A DNA stretch of 64,000 nt from Kribbella flavida DSM 17836 (lineage in GTDB: Bacteria; Actinomycetota; Actinomycetes; Propionibacteriales; Kribbellaceae), in contig NC_013729.1 of the NCBI RefSeq assembly GCF_000024345.1, positions 6,696,001-6,760,000 of the forward strand, written 5' to 3'. This document shows, in pieces, positions 45,167 to 53,664 of this stretch (its first letter is position 1; the number at the start of each line of letters is the position of its first letter). A model generated the notes under the pieces. The model was given only the letters and a program-made list of their open reading frames with translations, searched no databases and was not told the origin of the DNA. Made by a program: the position numbers and the translations under genes.

Positions 45167-46438
45167 GTGAGCTTGCCTGACCCGGTGCACGCCGGTGCCG
45201 AGGCGGTTCCGCACCTGGTGGTTCGCAGCCATCCGGTCGCGGACGTGTCCGAGCACCTGCTGGACCACCTGCCCGAGCACGGCGGACTGGCCTGGGTACG
45301 CCGCAGCGACGGGCTGGCCGGCTGGGGGGTCGCCGCCCGGCTCGACGTTGCCGGCAGCAACCGCTTCGCCACCGCCCAGCAGTGGTGGAGAGCACTCACC
45401 GGCGCGGCCGTGGTGCGCGACGACATCGGCGTACCGGGCTCCGGGCTGGTCTGCTTCGGCTCGTTCGGCTTCACCGACGACGACCCGAGCGAGCTGGTGG
45501 TGCCCGAGGTGATCGTCGGCCGGCGCGGCGGCACCACCTGGGTGACCACCGTCTCCCCGGCCAGCTCGCTGGCCGCTCCCCCGGAACTGACCGTGAACGA
45601 GCCGACCCCGGTCGGTGAGATCGCCTTCGCCGACGGCGCCCGGTCCGGCACCGCGTGGTCGGCGATCGTGGCCGACGCGGTGACCAGGATCACCGGCGGC
45701 GCGGTCGACAAGGTGGTGCTGGCCCGCGACCTGATCGCCCAGTCGGTCGGCCCGATCGACCTGCGCTGGCCGTTGCGGCGGCTGGCGGCGGCGTACCCGA
45801 ACTGCTGGACGTTCGCCGTCGACGGGCTGATCGGCGCCACGCCCGAACTGCTGGTCCGCCGGGAGAAGGGCCTGATCACCTCGCGGGTGCTGGCCGGCAC
45901 GATCCGCCGCACCGGCGACGACGCGCACGACCTGGCGCTGGCCGCCTCGCTGGCCCGGTCCAGCAAGGACCTGGAGGAGCACGAGTTCGCCGTCCGCTCG
46001 GTGGCCGACGCGCTCGAGCCGCACTGCAAGTCGATGAACGTGCCGGAGACCCCGTTCGTGCTGCACCTGCCGAACGTGATGCATCTCGCCTCCGACGTCG
46101 CCGGCGTGGCCGCGAACGGCGCCTCGGCGCTCGGCCTGGCCGCGGCCCTGCACCCGTCGGCCGCGGTCTGCGGTACGCCGACCGCGGTGGCCCGGGACCT
46201 GATCGAGCAGATCGAGGGCATGTCCCGCGGCCGGTACGCCGGCCCGGTCGGCTGGATGGACGCCGCCGGCGACGGCGAGTGGGGCATCGCGCTGCGCTGC
46301 GGCCAGGCCGACCCCGACGACCCGGCCCGGATGCGGCTGTTCGCCGGCTGCGGGATCGTCGCCGGTTCCGACCCCGAGGCCGAGCTGGCCGAGTCGAACG
46401 CGAAGCTGGTGCCGATGCGGGACGCACTGGGCGTCTGA
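45167..46438 (+). CDS. menF: isochorismate synthase
   Basis: The 423-residue protein converts chorismate to isochorismate, the entry step to menaquinone or to catecholate siderophores. The catalytic domain shows VLAGTIRRTGDD, SSKDLEEHEFAVRSVADALEPHC, LHPSAAVCGTPTAVA and GRYAGPVGWMDAAGDGEWGIALRCGQ, with the Mg-binding Glu residues. The menaquinone role is preferred because menG is next to it and no siderophore genes were seen. The GTG start has GAGGAG eight bases upstream. Confidence 0.92.
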   Translation: MSLPDPVHAGAEAVPHLVVRSHPVADVSEHLLDHLPEHGGLAWVRRSDGLAGWGVAARLDVAGSNRFATAQQWWRALTGAAVVRDDIGVPGSGLVCFGSFGFTDDDPSELVVPEVIVGRRGGTTWVTTVSPASSLAAPPELTVNEPTPVGEIAFADGARSGTAWSAIVADAVTRITGGAVDKVVLARDLIAQSVGPIDLRWPLRRLAAAYPNCWTFAVDGLIGATPELLVRREKGLITSRVLAGTIRRTGDDAHDLALAASLARSSKDLEEHEFAVRSVADALEPHCKSMNVPETPFVLHLPNVMHLASDVAGVAANGASALGLAAALHPSAAVCGTPTAVARDLIEQIEGMSRGRYAGPVGWMDAAGDGEWGIALRCGQADPDDPARMRLFAGCGIVAGSDPEAELAESNAKLVPMRDALGV

Positions 46439-46466
46439 CCGCGAAGCCGACGTTGGGAATCCGCCC

Positions 46467-47084
46467 GTGAAGCTGACGAAGTACACGCACGCCTGTGTCC
46501 GGCTGGACAAGGACGGCAAGGTGCTGCTGATCGATCCTGGCTCGTTCAGCGAGGACGCGGTGTTCGAGGCCGCCGACGCGGTGCTGGTCACCCACGAGCA
46601 CCCGGACCACCTGGACGTGCAGCGGATCAAGGCGCTGGACGCGCCGGTCTACACCACCGCCGGAGTCGCCGCTCAACTCACCGAGCTGGGCGAGCGGGTG
46701 CACGTGGTCGCGCACGGACAGGCCTTCGACGCCGCCGGTTTCGCGATCCATGCCTATGGCAAGGACCACGCGATCATCCTTCCCGAGTTGGGTGTTCCGT
46801 GCGAGAACGTCGGCTTCCTGGTCGAGGACGCGGTCTACCACCCCGGTGACTCGTTCACCCGGCCCGACCGCCAGGTGCACACCAACCTGGTGCCGATCTC
46901 CGGCCCGTGGTTCTCCCTGCCGCCGGCCGTCGAGTACGCCCGCTCCGTCACCGCGACCCAGCTCGTCGGCATCCACGACGCCCTGCTCAGCCCGATCGGC
47001 CAGGGCCTGCTGAAGCGCTTCTTCGACGACGAGTCCCGCCCGTACCACGGCCTCACCCCCGGGGAGTCCCTCGAGGTCAACTGA
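46467..47084 (+). CDS. MBL-fold metallo-hydrolase
   Basis: The 205-residue protein has the metallo-beta-lactamase motif THEHPDHLD at about 47-55, a later YHPGDSF with Asp, and HDALLSPIGQ with the final His. The family (UlaG-like, beta-lactamase superfamily domain) hydrolyses diverse substrates; no specific role is visible. It starts with GTG 28 bases after the menF stop, so it may be in the same transcript. A menaquinone role is not implied. Confidence 0.87.
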   Translation: MKLTKYTHACVRLDKDGKVLLIDPGSFSEDAVFEAADAVLVTHEHPDHLDVQRIKALDAPVYTTAGVAAQLTELGERVHVVAHGQAFDAAGFAIHAYGKDHAIILPELGVPCENVGFLVEDAVYHPGDSFTRPDRQVHTNLVPISGPWFSLPPAVEYARSVTATQLVGIHDALLSPIGQGLLKRFFDDESRPYHGLTPGESLEVN

Positions 47085-47151
47085 CATCTGTCATCTGCAC
47101 CGGTGACATCGGCGGGTCGCGGGTGGCGCTTCGGCGGCGAAGCTGGGCGGG

Positions 47152-47581
47152 ATGGATCAGTCAGCGGTGATCAGCGCCGAGCGGCTCACCCGCCGGGGCC
47201 GACCGGCTGGTGATTCTGCGGCGCGGTCGGGTGGTCGGCCTGGGGACGCCGGCCCAGCTCGCCGCGACCCGGCCGGCGCGAATCACCTTTCGGATCGCCG
47301 ATCCGGAGCAAATGCCGGTCCTGCCAGGGACAGGTGCGACTGTGCATGGAAACGTCGTCGACCTGGCCACGGAGGACCTTCAGACCACGCTCACCGCCGT
47401 ACTGCGTTGGGCTGCCGAGCGCGGTGTGGAGCGTGCGGACGGCCTGCTGCTCCGGCGGAACCTGCTCATGCTGCTCACCGGCGAGCTGTCCGACGTGGAG
47501 ATCCTGGCAGGTTCCGCCGTACCGGCCGTGGCGATCGCGTGGCTGCAGATCGCCTTGTACCGCGCTCAGCTCAGGCGGTAG
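47152..47581 (+). pseudogene. decayed ABC transporter ATPase with internal deletion
   Basis: From ATG 47152 the first residues AVISAERLTRR match the start of an ABC ATPase. After about 16 codons the homology jumps, in the +1 frame, to the C-terminal part: ADRLVILRRGRVVGLGTPAQLAATRPARITFRI. The Walker A, signature and Walker B motifs are missing. The last 45 codons (GLLLRRNLLMLLTG and a hydrophobic stretch) are no longer ABC-like. A deletion near 47195 removed the catalytic core. The 3' end overlaps the convergent GNAT gene. Confidence 0.75.
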
Positions 47582-48408
47582 CGGACGAAATCGGTGACGG
47601 GCCGGTAGCCGATCCGGGCGTAGATCTTGTTGGACGTCGGGTTCGCCAGGTCGGTGAACAGGCACACCCGGGAGCCGTTGGCGCGCAGATGGCGGCTGAG
47701 GTGGGCCGTCAGCGCGCCCGCGTATCCGCGCCCGCGCTCGGCCGGCGGGGTGTAGACCGGGCCGATCCGGTCGGCGCCGAAGACGTCCCCGTGGTGGCCG
47801 GCCATGCTGACCGCGCGGCCGTCGTGCTGCCAGAGCCAGACCTGGCCGTGACCGATCCGGCCGCGGGCCCAGCGTTCCTCCTCCTCGACGCCCAGGCGGC
47901 CGCCCATGTCCGCGCCGAAGCCGCCGATCATCCGGGCCGCGTCGGCGAGGTCGTCCATGGTCGCCGGCCGGGCTTCGCCGGGCGCCTCCAGCGGGACGAA
48001 GTCGCCGAGCTCGTGCAGGCGGGTCCGGCGGTCCTCGGTGAGGTCGCGGCCCAGCTCAGCCGCGAGCTGGTCGGCGAAGGCACCGGCCACGGCCGGCGTA
48101 CCGTCGACCAGCACCGGATCGGCCGACGAGTCCAGGACGGCGGCCAGCACGGCCGGGATCAGCTCGACGGCGAGATCACCGAGCATCACCCCGCGCAGGG
48201 CGGTGCAGACGACGGCCCCGATCACCTCCTCGTCGCGGTGGACGGAGACGAAGACCGGCGGTGCCGGGTCGTACATCAGGCCGTCGACGCGTCCTTCGAC
48301 GTTGCTGAGCAGGGCCGTGTTGAGCACCGGATCCCGTTGCAGGAAAGGGAAAACCGTCTGTTTGAACTCGCCGGGATCACCGGTCACGCGGACGTACGGC
48401 GTACTCAC
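47566..48408 (-). CDS. GNAT family acetyltransferase, second of a tandem pair
   Basis: The 280-residue protein has an N-terminal domain (QTVFPFLQRDPVLNTALLSNVEG) and a C-terminal GNAT domain with IGPVYTPPAERGRGYAGALT as the acetyl-CoA loop and CLFTDLANPTSNKIYARIGYRPV. The GTG start overlaps the stop of the paralogous upstream gene (GTGA). The paralogue shares both domains in order, so the pair arose by duplication. The acceptor substrate is unknown. Confidence 0.88.
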   Translation of the reverse strand: MSTPYVRVTGDPGEFKQTVFPFLQRDPVLNTALLSNVEGRVDGLMYDPAPPVFVSVHRDEEVIGAVVCTALRGVMLGDLAVELIPAVLAAVLDSSADPVLVDGTPAVAGAFADQLAAELGRDLTEDRRTRLHELGDFVPLEAPGEARPATMDDLADAARMIGGFGADMGGRLGVEEEERWARGRIGHGQVWLWQHDGRAVSMAGHHGDVFGADRIGPVYTPPAERGRGYAGALTAHLSRHLRANGSRVCLFTDLANPTSNKIYARIGYRPVTDFVRYRLS

Positions 48409-49229
48409 CCGAACTCCAGCTCCACGAAGTCGGCGACCGGGCGGTAGCCGGCCAGCCGGTAGATCTTGTTCGAGGTCGGGTTGGCCAGGTCGGTGTAGAG
48501 GCAGGCCTGGTGCCCGGCGGCCAGGATCTCGCCGCTGACGTACGCCGTCAGCGCGCCGCCGAAGCCGTTGCGGCGGAACTCGTCGGGTGTGTAGACCGGC
48601 CCGACCCGGCAGACGCCGAAGACCGGCAGCTGGTGCGCGACCAGGCTCACCGTCATCCCGTCGACCTCCCAGAACCACAGCGCGCCCTGCTTGATCTTGC
48701 CCTCCGCCCAGGCGAGGGTGTCGCGGAGCTCGTCGCCGAAGTCGATCGCGACCCACTCGGCGGCAAGCTGCGCCTCGTCCTCGGTCGCCAGGCGCGGGCC
48801 GCCGTCGGCCTGCAACCGGACCAGCTCTTCGAGCCGGTGCAGCCGCGTACTGCGGGACTCGGTGGCCGTTGCGCCCCGCAGCTCGGTCCAGCGCTGCACG
48901 AACGCGTCGGCCGCGGGCCGGGCGCCGCCGACGCCGGGCAGGTCCGGTACGTGCTCGGCGTACGCCTCGGCGACCTCGGCCGCGTACTGCTCGGCGAGCC
49001 CGCCGAGGTAGACCCCGCGGCCCGGCGTCCGCATCGCCGCGCCGACGACCTGACCGGTGTCGTCGTGCACCGAGACGTAAACGCCCTCCCCGGCCTCCGG
49101 CTGGTGGTCGCCCCCGGCGCGCTGGTCGACGTTGCTCAGGATGACCGTGTGCAGCACCGGATCCCTTTCCAGAAAGGGAAACACCGTCGTCCGGAACTCG
49201 GCCGGGTCGTTCGTCACACGCGTCGCCAT
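48405..49229 (-). CDS. GNAT family acetyltransferase, first of a tandem pair
   Basis: The 274-residue protein has the same layout as its neighbour: TTVFPFLERDPVLHTVILSNVDQ at the N-terminus and VGPVYTPDEFRRNGFGGALTAYV with CLYTDLANPTSNKIYRLAGYRPV at the C-terminus. The acetyl-CoA loop reads RRNGFG in place of the usual RxxGxG/A. The ATG at 49229 is 53 bases from the divergent PadR gene. A single 556-codon open frame across both genes is an artefact of a shared stop-free frame. Confidence 0.88.
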   Translation of the reverse strand: MATRVTNDPAEFRTTVFPFLERDPVLHTVILSNVDQRAGGDHQPEAGEGVYVSVHDDTGQVVGAAMRTPGRGVYLGGLAEQYAAEVAEAYAEHVPDLPGVGGARPAADAFVQRWTELRGATATESRSTRLHRLEELVRLQADGGPRLATEDEAQLAAEWVAIDFGDELRDTLAWAEGKIKQGALWFWEVDGMTVSLVAHQLPVFGVCRVGPVYTPDEFRRNGFGGALTAYVSGEILAAGHQACLYTDLANPTSNKIYRLAGYRPVADFVELEFG

Positions 49230-49282
49230 GGGACAACGCTAGCCCGGGTGGCGTTCAGCGGCGCGAGATTTACACTGCGTCC

Positions 49283-49909
49283 ATGTCCACCACGCGGTTG
49301 CTGCTGCTCGGGGTCGTGCGGATCTTCCAGCCGGCCTACGGGTACCAGCTGCGCCGTGAGCTGCTCAGCTGGGAGGTGCAGCACTGGGCGAACATCAACC
49401 CGGGCTCGATCTACACCGGGTTGCGCACGCTCGCCAAGCACGGCCTCCTGCAGGAGCTCGAGGAGGGCGCCGGCCACAAGCCCGGCCGGACGTCGTACAA
49501 GCTGACCGCGGACGGCGAGAAGGAGTACTTCGCCCTGCTGCGGCAGGCGCTGTGGACGGTGGAAGGGTTCCGGCCCGACCGGATGCAGGCCGCACTGAGC
49601 TTCCTGTGGTCGCTGCGGCGCGACGAGGTGGTCGCGGCGCTGGAGTCGCGGATCACGCAGCTGGAGCAGCGAGCCAAGGCGCAGCCGTTCAACGAGCGCC
49701 AGATCCTGCAGGACCCCGGTACGCCGAACCACGTGCTCGAGATGCTGCGGATCTCCGACGCCCGCGACCGCGGCGAGCTCGAGTGGACCCGCGCCTTCCG
49801 CGACCGCGTCCTGGCCGGCGACTACGGCTTCGCCGGCGAACCGCCGGACTGGACCCCCGACCCCAACGTCGCCGCCCACTGGCGAACCCTCCCCGACGAG
49901 GGCCCCTGA
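49283..49909 (+). CDS. PadR family transcriptional regulator
   Basis: The 208-residue protein has the PadR winged helix (LLLLGVVRIFQPAYGYQLRREL, INPGSIYTGLRTLAKHGLLQELEEG, TSYKLTADGEKEYF) and a C-terminal helical dimerisation domain. PadR proteins commonly repress drug exporters. The ABC pair that follows 350 bases away is the obvious candidate target. TACACT (49271-49276) lies seven bases before the ATG, with no ribosome site, so the message is probably leaderless. Confidence 0.9.
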   Translation: MSTTRLLLLGVVRIFQPAYGYQLRRELLSWEVQHWANINPGSIYTGLRTLAKHGLLQELEEGAGHKPGRTSYKLTADGEKEYFALLRQALWTVEGFRPDRMQAALSFLWSLRRDEVVAALESRITQLEQRAKAQPFNERQILQDPGTPNHVLEMLRISDARDRGELEWTRAFRDRVLAGDYGFAGEPPDWTPDPNVAAHWRTLPDEGP

Positions 49910-49971
49910 ACCAACACCCCCTCCACTGACCCCTCCCCCGCTTTCTCCCCCCACCGAGCCGCCCCAGCTGA

Positions 49972-50035
49972 GGGGATAACCCGCCAACTTGTGGGTCCAC
50001 CCGCTTGTATTCGGGGGGATAACCCACAAGTTGCC
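49972..50035. repeat. dispersed hairpin repeat, copy B
   Basis: CAACTTGTGGGT (49985-49996) pairs perfectly with 50022-50033, and GGGGATAACCC occurs as a direct repeat at 49972-49982 and 50015-50025. The sequence aligns with the reverse complement of copy A over its whole length with few mismatches, and with copy C. Confidence 0.8.
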
Positions 50036-50219
50036 TGGACAGGCAGGGGCCGGGCCGGGCCAGGCCAGGCGGGTGCAAACCGGAACAGGGCCGGGCTCGC
50101 CGCAGCCCGACGCCCGCCGCCATCTCCCCCATCTTCTTCTGCGAGCTTGCTCGCGTGCCCGGCCCGGCACCTGGGTCAGCCCACGACGCGACCTCCCGGG
50201 CAGCTCATCCCGCATTTAA

Positions 50220-50243
50220 TCAACGTTGACTATTCAAACTTGA
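50220..50243. promoter_or_regulatory. candidate operators before the ABC exporter
   Basis: TCAACGTTGA (50220-50229) is a perfect palindrome, and TCAAACTTGA (50234-50243) is a near copy 14 bases further on. They overlap TTGACT (50226-50231), a possible -35, and lie 18 bases before the exporter start. PadR is the likely binder, by inference from gene order. Confidence 0.5.
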
Positions 50244-50261
50244 TCATCGATCCTGATCGGC

Positions 50262-51272
50262 ATGATGATCGAAGCTCGCGGACTCGTCCGCACCTTCAAG
50301 ACCAAGCGCGGCCCGGTCCAGGCCGTGCAGGGAGTGGACCTCGACGTCGCCGACGGTGAGATCGTCGGCTTTCTCGGCCCGAACGGCGCCGGCAAGACCA
50401 CCACCATGCGCATGCTGGCCACCCTGATCACGCCGACCAGCGGCACCGCGACGGTGGCCGGCTGCGACCTGGCCAAGGACCCGGTCGGCGTCCGCCGCCG
50501 GATCGGCTACGTGCCGCAGAGCGGTTCCACCCTGCCCGAGGCGGTGGCCGGCGACGAGGTGGTCGACCACGCCCGGCTGTACGGCGTGAGCAAGGCCAAG
50601 GCGACCGCCGACGGCCAGCGGCTGTTCGACGAGCTGGACCTGCCGGGCCTGTGGCGGCGCCAGTGCAAGACCCTGTCCGGCGGTCAGCGCCGCCGGCTGG
50701 ACATCGTGATGGGCCTGGTGCACGAACCCAAGCTGATCTTCCTGGACGAGCCGACCACCGGCCTGGACCCGCAGGCGCGGGCCAACCTCTGGGAGCACAT
50801 CCGCGGCCTGCGCCGACGCGGCGCGACGATCTTCCTCACCACCCACTACCTGGACGAGGCGGACGCCCTCTGCGACCGGATCCTGGTCATCGACCACGGC
50901 CGGATCGTCGCCGCCGGGACCCCGGAGGCGCTCAAGCAGCAGGTCTCCGGCGACGCGGTCCGGCTCAGCCTGGCCGACCGCGCCCACGCCCCGGCGGTGA
51001 CCCGGATCGTGCAGACCCTGGACGGCGCCGTGGAGGTGGAGACCGACGCGGACGTGGTCGGCTTCCGGGTCCCGCGCGGCGGTTCGGTGCTGCCCGGCCT
51101 GCTCCGGCAGATCGATGCCGAGGGCATCGAGCTGCAGGGCGTCGAGGTGCACCGCCCGACGCTGGACGACGTGTTCCTGACCATGACCGGTCGCTCGCTG
51201 CGGGACGACACCCCGGCCGGCACCGACGAACCGGCGTTGGCGCCGGAGCAGCAGAAGGAGGTCGTGGCGTGA
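50262..51272 (+). CDS. ABC transporter ATP-binding protein, DrrA-like
   Basis: The 336-residue ATPase has GPNGAGKTTTMRML (Walker A, about 39-46), SGGQRRRLDIVMGL (signature), LIFLDEPTTGLDPQ (Walker B) and a switch His in FLTTHYLDEAD. The 100-residue C-terminal domain, with LQGVEVHRPTLDDVFLTMTG, is typical of the drug-export (daunorubicin-like) subclass. It overlaps the permease gene by GTGA. Together they should export a hydrophobic compound, and PadR probably regulates them. Confidence 0.94.
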   Translation: MMIEARGLVRTFKTKRGPVQAVQGVDLDVADGEIVGFLGPNGAGKTTTMRMLATLITPTSGTATVAGCDLAKDPVGVRRRIGYVPQSGSTLPEAVAGDEVVDHARLYGVSKAKATADGQRLFDELDLPGLWRRQCKTLSGGQRRRLDIVMGLVHEPKLIFLDEPTTGLDPQARANLWEHIRGLRRRGATIFLTTHYLDEADALCDRILVIDHGRIVAAGTPEALKQQVSGDAVRLSLADRAHAPAVTRIVQTLDGAVEVETDADVVGFRVPRGGSVLPGLLRQIDAEGIELQGVEVHRPTLDDVFLTMTGRSLRDDTPAGTDEPALAPEQQKEVVA

Positions 51273-52033
51273 CCGTGCTCACCGAGACCTGGATCGTCTT
51301 CCACCGGCAGATGCGGCTCTCGCTGCGCAACCCGATGTGGTCGATCCTGATGCTCAGCCAGCCGCTGCTGTACCTGTTCCTGTTCGGCCCGCTGCTGGAG
51401 CCGATCACCGCGCAGATCAGCGAGGGCGCGACCAGCAACGCGTACCAGGTGTTCATTCCCGGCCTGATCGTGCAGCTCGGCATGTTCGGTGCGATGTTCG
51501 TCGGCTTCGGCCTGATCGCGGAGTACCGGGCCGGCGTGATCGAGGCCGACCGGGTGACGCCGGCCTCGCGGATGGCGCTGATGGCGGGTCGCGTACTGCG
51601 CGACGTCGTCGTGCTGGTGGTCCAGTCGATCCTGCTGCTCGCGGTGGCGGTGCCGATGGGGCTGCGGGCACCGTGGGACGGCGTACTGCTGTCGCTGGTG
51701 ATCGTGGCTCTGCTCGGCGCGACCTTCGCCTCGCTGTCGTACTCGGTGGCGCTGATCACCAAGAGCGAGGACGCGCTGGCGCCGCTGCTGAACGGCATCG
51801 CGATGCCCTTGCTGCTGCTGTCCGGCATCCTGCTGCCGATGCAGATCGGACCGACCTGGTTGCAGCGGCTGTCCGACATCAGCCCGCTCAAGCACGTGGT
51901 GACCGGAGTCCGCGCGCTGTTCCGCGGCGAGATCGGCAGCAGCTCGTCGCTGTGGGGCCTGTTCTGGGTGGTTCTGCTGACCGCCGTCGGCCTGGCCGTC
52001 GGCGCCCGCACCTTCCGCAAGGAATCCGCCTGA
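51269..52033 (+). CDS. ABC-2 type permease, DrrB-like
   Basis: The 254-residue permease has six predicted helices and the ABC-2 core: PNMWSILMLSQPLLYLFLFG-like start, GVIEADRVTPASRMALMAGRVLRD, and LSGILLPMQIGPTWLQRLSDISPLKHVVTGVRALFRGE. AAGGAGG precedes the GTG start, which overlaps the ATPase stop. It is one half of the exporter. Repeat copy C begins 17 bases after the stop. Confidence 0.93.
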   Translation: MTVLTETWIVFHRQMRLSLRNPMWSILMLSQPLLYLFLFGPLLEPITAQISEGATSNAYQVFIPGLIVQLGMFGAMFVGFGLIAEYRAGVIEADRVTPASRMALMAGRVLRDVVVLVVQSILLLAVAVPMGLRAPWDGVLLSLVIVALLGATFASLSYSVALITKSEDALAPLLNGIAMPLLLLSGILLPMQIGPTWLQRLSDISPLKHVVTGVRALFRGEIGSSSSLWGLFWVVLLTAVGLAVGARTFRKESA

Positions 52034-52050
52034 CCCCTCCCCCATATCCC

Positions 52051-52123
52051 GGGAGAACCGGCCAACTTGTGGGTTGTCCCCCGGGATCACCGGGGGAGAA
52101 CCCGCAAGTTGGCCGGTTCTCCC
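52051..52123. repeat. dispersed hairpin repeat, copy C
   Basis: GGGAGAACCGGCCAACTTG (52051-52069) is perfectly complementary to 52105-52123, and pairing continues inward through GGGTT/AACCC and CCCCC/GGGGG, giving about thirty pairs. The central CAACTTGTGGGTT and GGGGGAGAACCC match copies A and B. Confidence 0.8.
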
Positions 52124-52200
52124 CCGAAATGGTGGGGGGTGGGGGTTTGGTTTCTTCTGGGGTTCATCGGGGGGTCGTCTTGGGTGGTTAGCGTGCGGGC

Positions 52201-53664
52201 ATGCGTGTGCCGTCGCCCTTGCCGCGTGGGTTGATCGGTGCCTGCGTGGTCGCGGCGTCGTCGTTGGTGACGTCGGTGGTGCCGCAGTCGTCGTGGGTGG
52301 CGTCGTTGCCGGTCGCGAGCGTGCTGCGGCACTCGCTGGCCGGGCGGATGACCGGGCTGGCGTTCATGGTGTTCGGGCTCGGACTGATGGTGTGGGCCTG
52401 GCTCGCGGTCGGTCGGGAGGTGCTGAGCGGCGTCCGGCATCGGCTGATCCCGCTGACGGTCGCGTGGAGCGTTCCGCTGCTGCTGGCGCCGCCACTGTTC
52501 AGCCGGGACGCGTGGAGCTACGCCGCCCAGGGCGCACTGGTCGCCGAGGGCTTCGACCCGTACGCCGTCGGCCCGGGCGCTCTCACCGGACCTGTGGTCG
52601 AGGCGGTCGACCCGATGTGGATGGCGACGCCCGCGCCGTACGGTCCGCTGCCGCTCGCGTACGGCGGACTGGCGGCGCGGCTCACCCTCGACCCGTACGT
52701 GCTGATGCTGGCTCACCGGGCTCTGGCTGTGCTGGGCATCGTGCTGATCGCCTGGGCGGTACCGCGGATCGCCGTCGCCTGCCGGGTCAACCCGCCGATC
52801 GCGACTTGGCTGGTGGTGGCGAACCCGGTCCTCATCACCCACGGCCTCGGCGCAGCACACAACGACGTGCTGATGCTCGGCCTGGCGTGCACCGCCTTCG
52901 CAGTGGCCCTCAGGGGTCACTGGGGCACGGCCGCGGTGATCGCCGGTGCCGCGGCCGCCGTCAAGGCACCCGGTGGCCTCGTTGTCATCGCCATCGCGGC
53001 TGTGATGAGTCCCTTGGCCGGCCGGGCTTTCCAGCGTCTCGCCAGCTTGGCGATAGCCGGAGCTATTTCCGTACTGACCCTGGTGACCATCGGTGAGCTC
53101 ACCGGGGTGGGCTCAGGCTGGCTGGGCGCCCTCGATGTGCCCGGACTCGTCCGCTCCCCACTGTCGATCGCCAATCTGATCGGCATGGGCGCTTCCGGTC
53201 TGCTGGACTGGCTGGGCGCTGAGGACGCGGCCGTGCAGGCACTTCAGCTCGTCCGGCTGCTCGGCATCCTCACCGCCCTCGGCCTGATCGCCGTACTCGG
53301 TCTGCGCTCGCACATCCACCAGGCAGCTCGCGCTGTCGGCATCGCCATGCTCGCGGTCGTGCTGCTCGGACCGACCGCGCACGACTGGTACTTCCTGTGG
53401 TGCCTGCCGTTTCTCGCCGTTGCCCGGCCCGGCCGCCGCCTCATCACCGCGCTGGTGGGAGTCAGCCTGATCCTCACCATCGCCGCGCCGCTCAACTCGT
53501 CGCTGCGCGGCGCGGTCGTCCCGATCCTGGTCACGACCTCACTGGTCCTGCTGGTGGTCGGCACACTGCTGGGCCACCTCCGCACCCTCCAGCCGGTCCC
53601 AGAAGAGGCCTCGAAGCAGGTCCCGGAGAAGGTCCGGCGGAAGGTCCCGGCTACAGCTGGGTGA
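52201..53664 (+). CDS. MptB-like alpha-mannosyltransferase (polyprenol-phosphomannose-dependent)
   Basis: The 487-residue protein has eleven to thirteen predicted helices and the GT-C motif FSRDAWSYAAQGALVAEGFDPYAVGP after the second or third helix, with the conserved Asp. This matches MptB/MptA alpha-1,6-mannosyltransferases, which extend the mannan of lipomannan using polyprenol-phosphomannose at the outer membrane face. The last 14 bases overlap the convergent menD end. The C-terminal tail is charged (EEASKQVPEKVRRK). Lipoglycan assignment is inference by family. Confidence 0.87.
   Translation: MRVPSPLPRGLIGACVVAASSLVTSVVPQSSWVASLPVASVLRHSLAGRMTGLAFMVFGLGLMVWAWLAVGREVLSGVRHRLIPLTVAWSVPLLLAPPLFSRDAWSYAAQGALVAEGFDPYAVGPGALTGPVVEAVDPMWMATPAPYGPLPLAYGGLAARLTLDPYVLMLAHRALAVLGIVLIAWAVPRIAVACRVNPPIATWLVVANPVLITHGLGAAHNDVLMLGLACTAFAVALRGHWGTAAVIAGAAAAVKAPGGLVVIAIAAVMSPLAGRAFQRLASLAIAGAISVLTLVTIGELTGVGSGWLGALDVPGLVRSPLSIANLIGMGASGLLDWLGAEDAAVQALQLVRLLGILTALGLIAVLGLRSHIHQAARAVGIAMLAVVLLGPTAHDWYFLWCLPFLAVARPGRRLITALVGVSLILTIAAPLNSSLRGAVVPILVTTSLVLLVVGTLLGHLRTLQPVPEEASKQVPEKVRRKVPATAG

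Larger units (their letters stand above)
49910..50261. other. 352-base gap between padR and the ABC exporter genes
   Basis: No gene was found. It holds repeat copy B (49972-50035), a run of GGGCC/GGCCAGG low-complexity sequence near 50045-50070, and just before the exporter start two related 10-mers that may be operators. Confidence 0.6.

Noticed and set aside
46467..47084. MBL-fold protein as the missing menaquinone thioesterase
   Set aside because: Known DHNA-CoA thioesterases are hotdog-fold proteins. Adjacency to menF alone is not enough to assign the function.
47566..49236. A single 556-residue protein spanning both GNAT genes
   Set aside because: The upstream part is an out-of-frame translation of the first GNAT. 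Two overlapping genes with proper starts explain it better.
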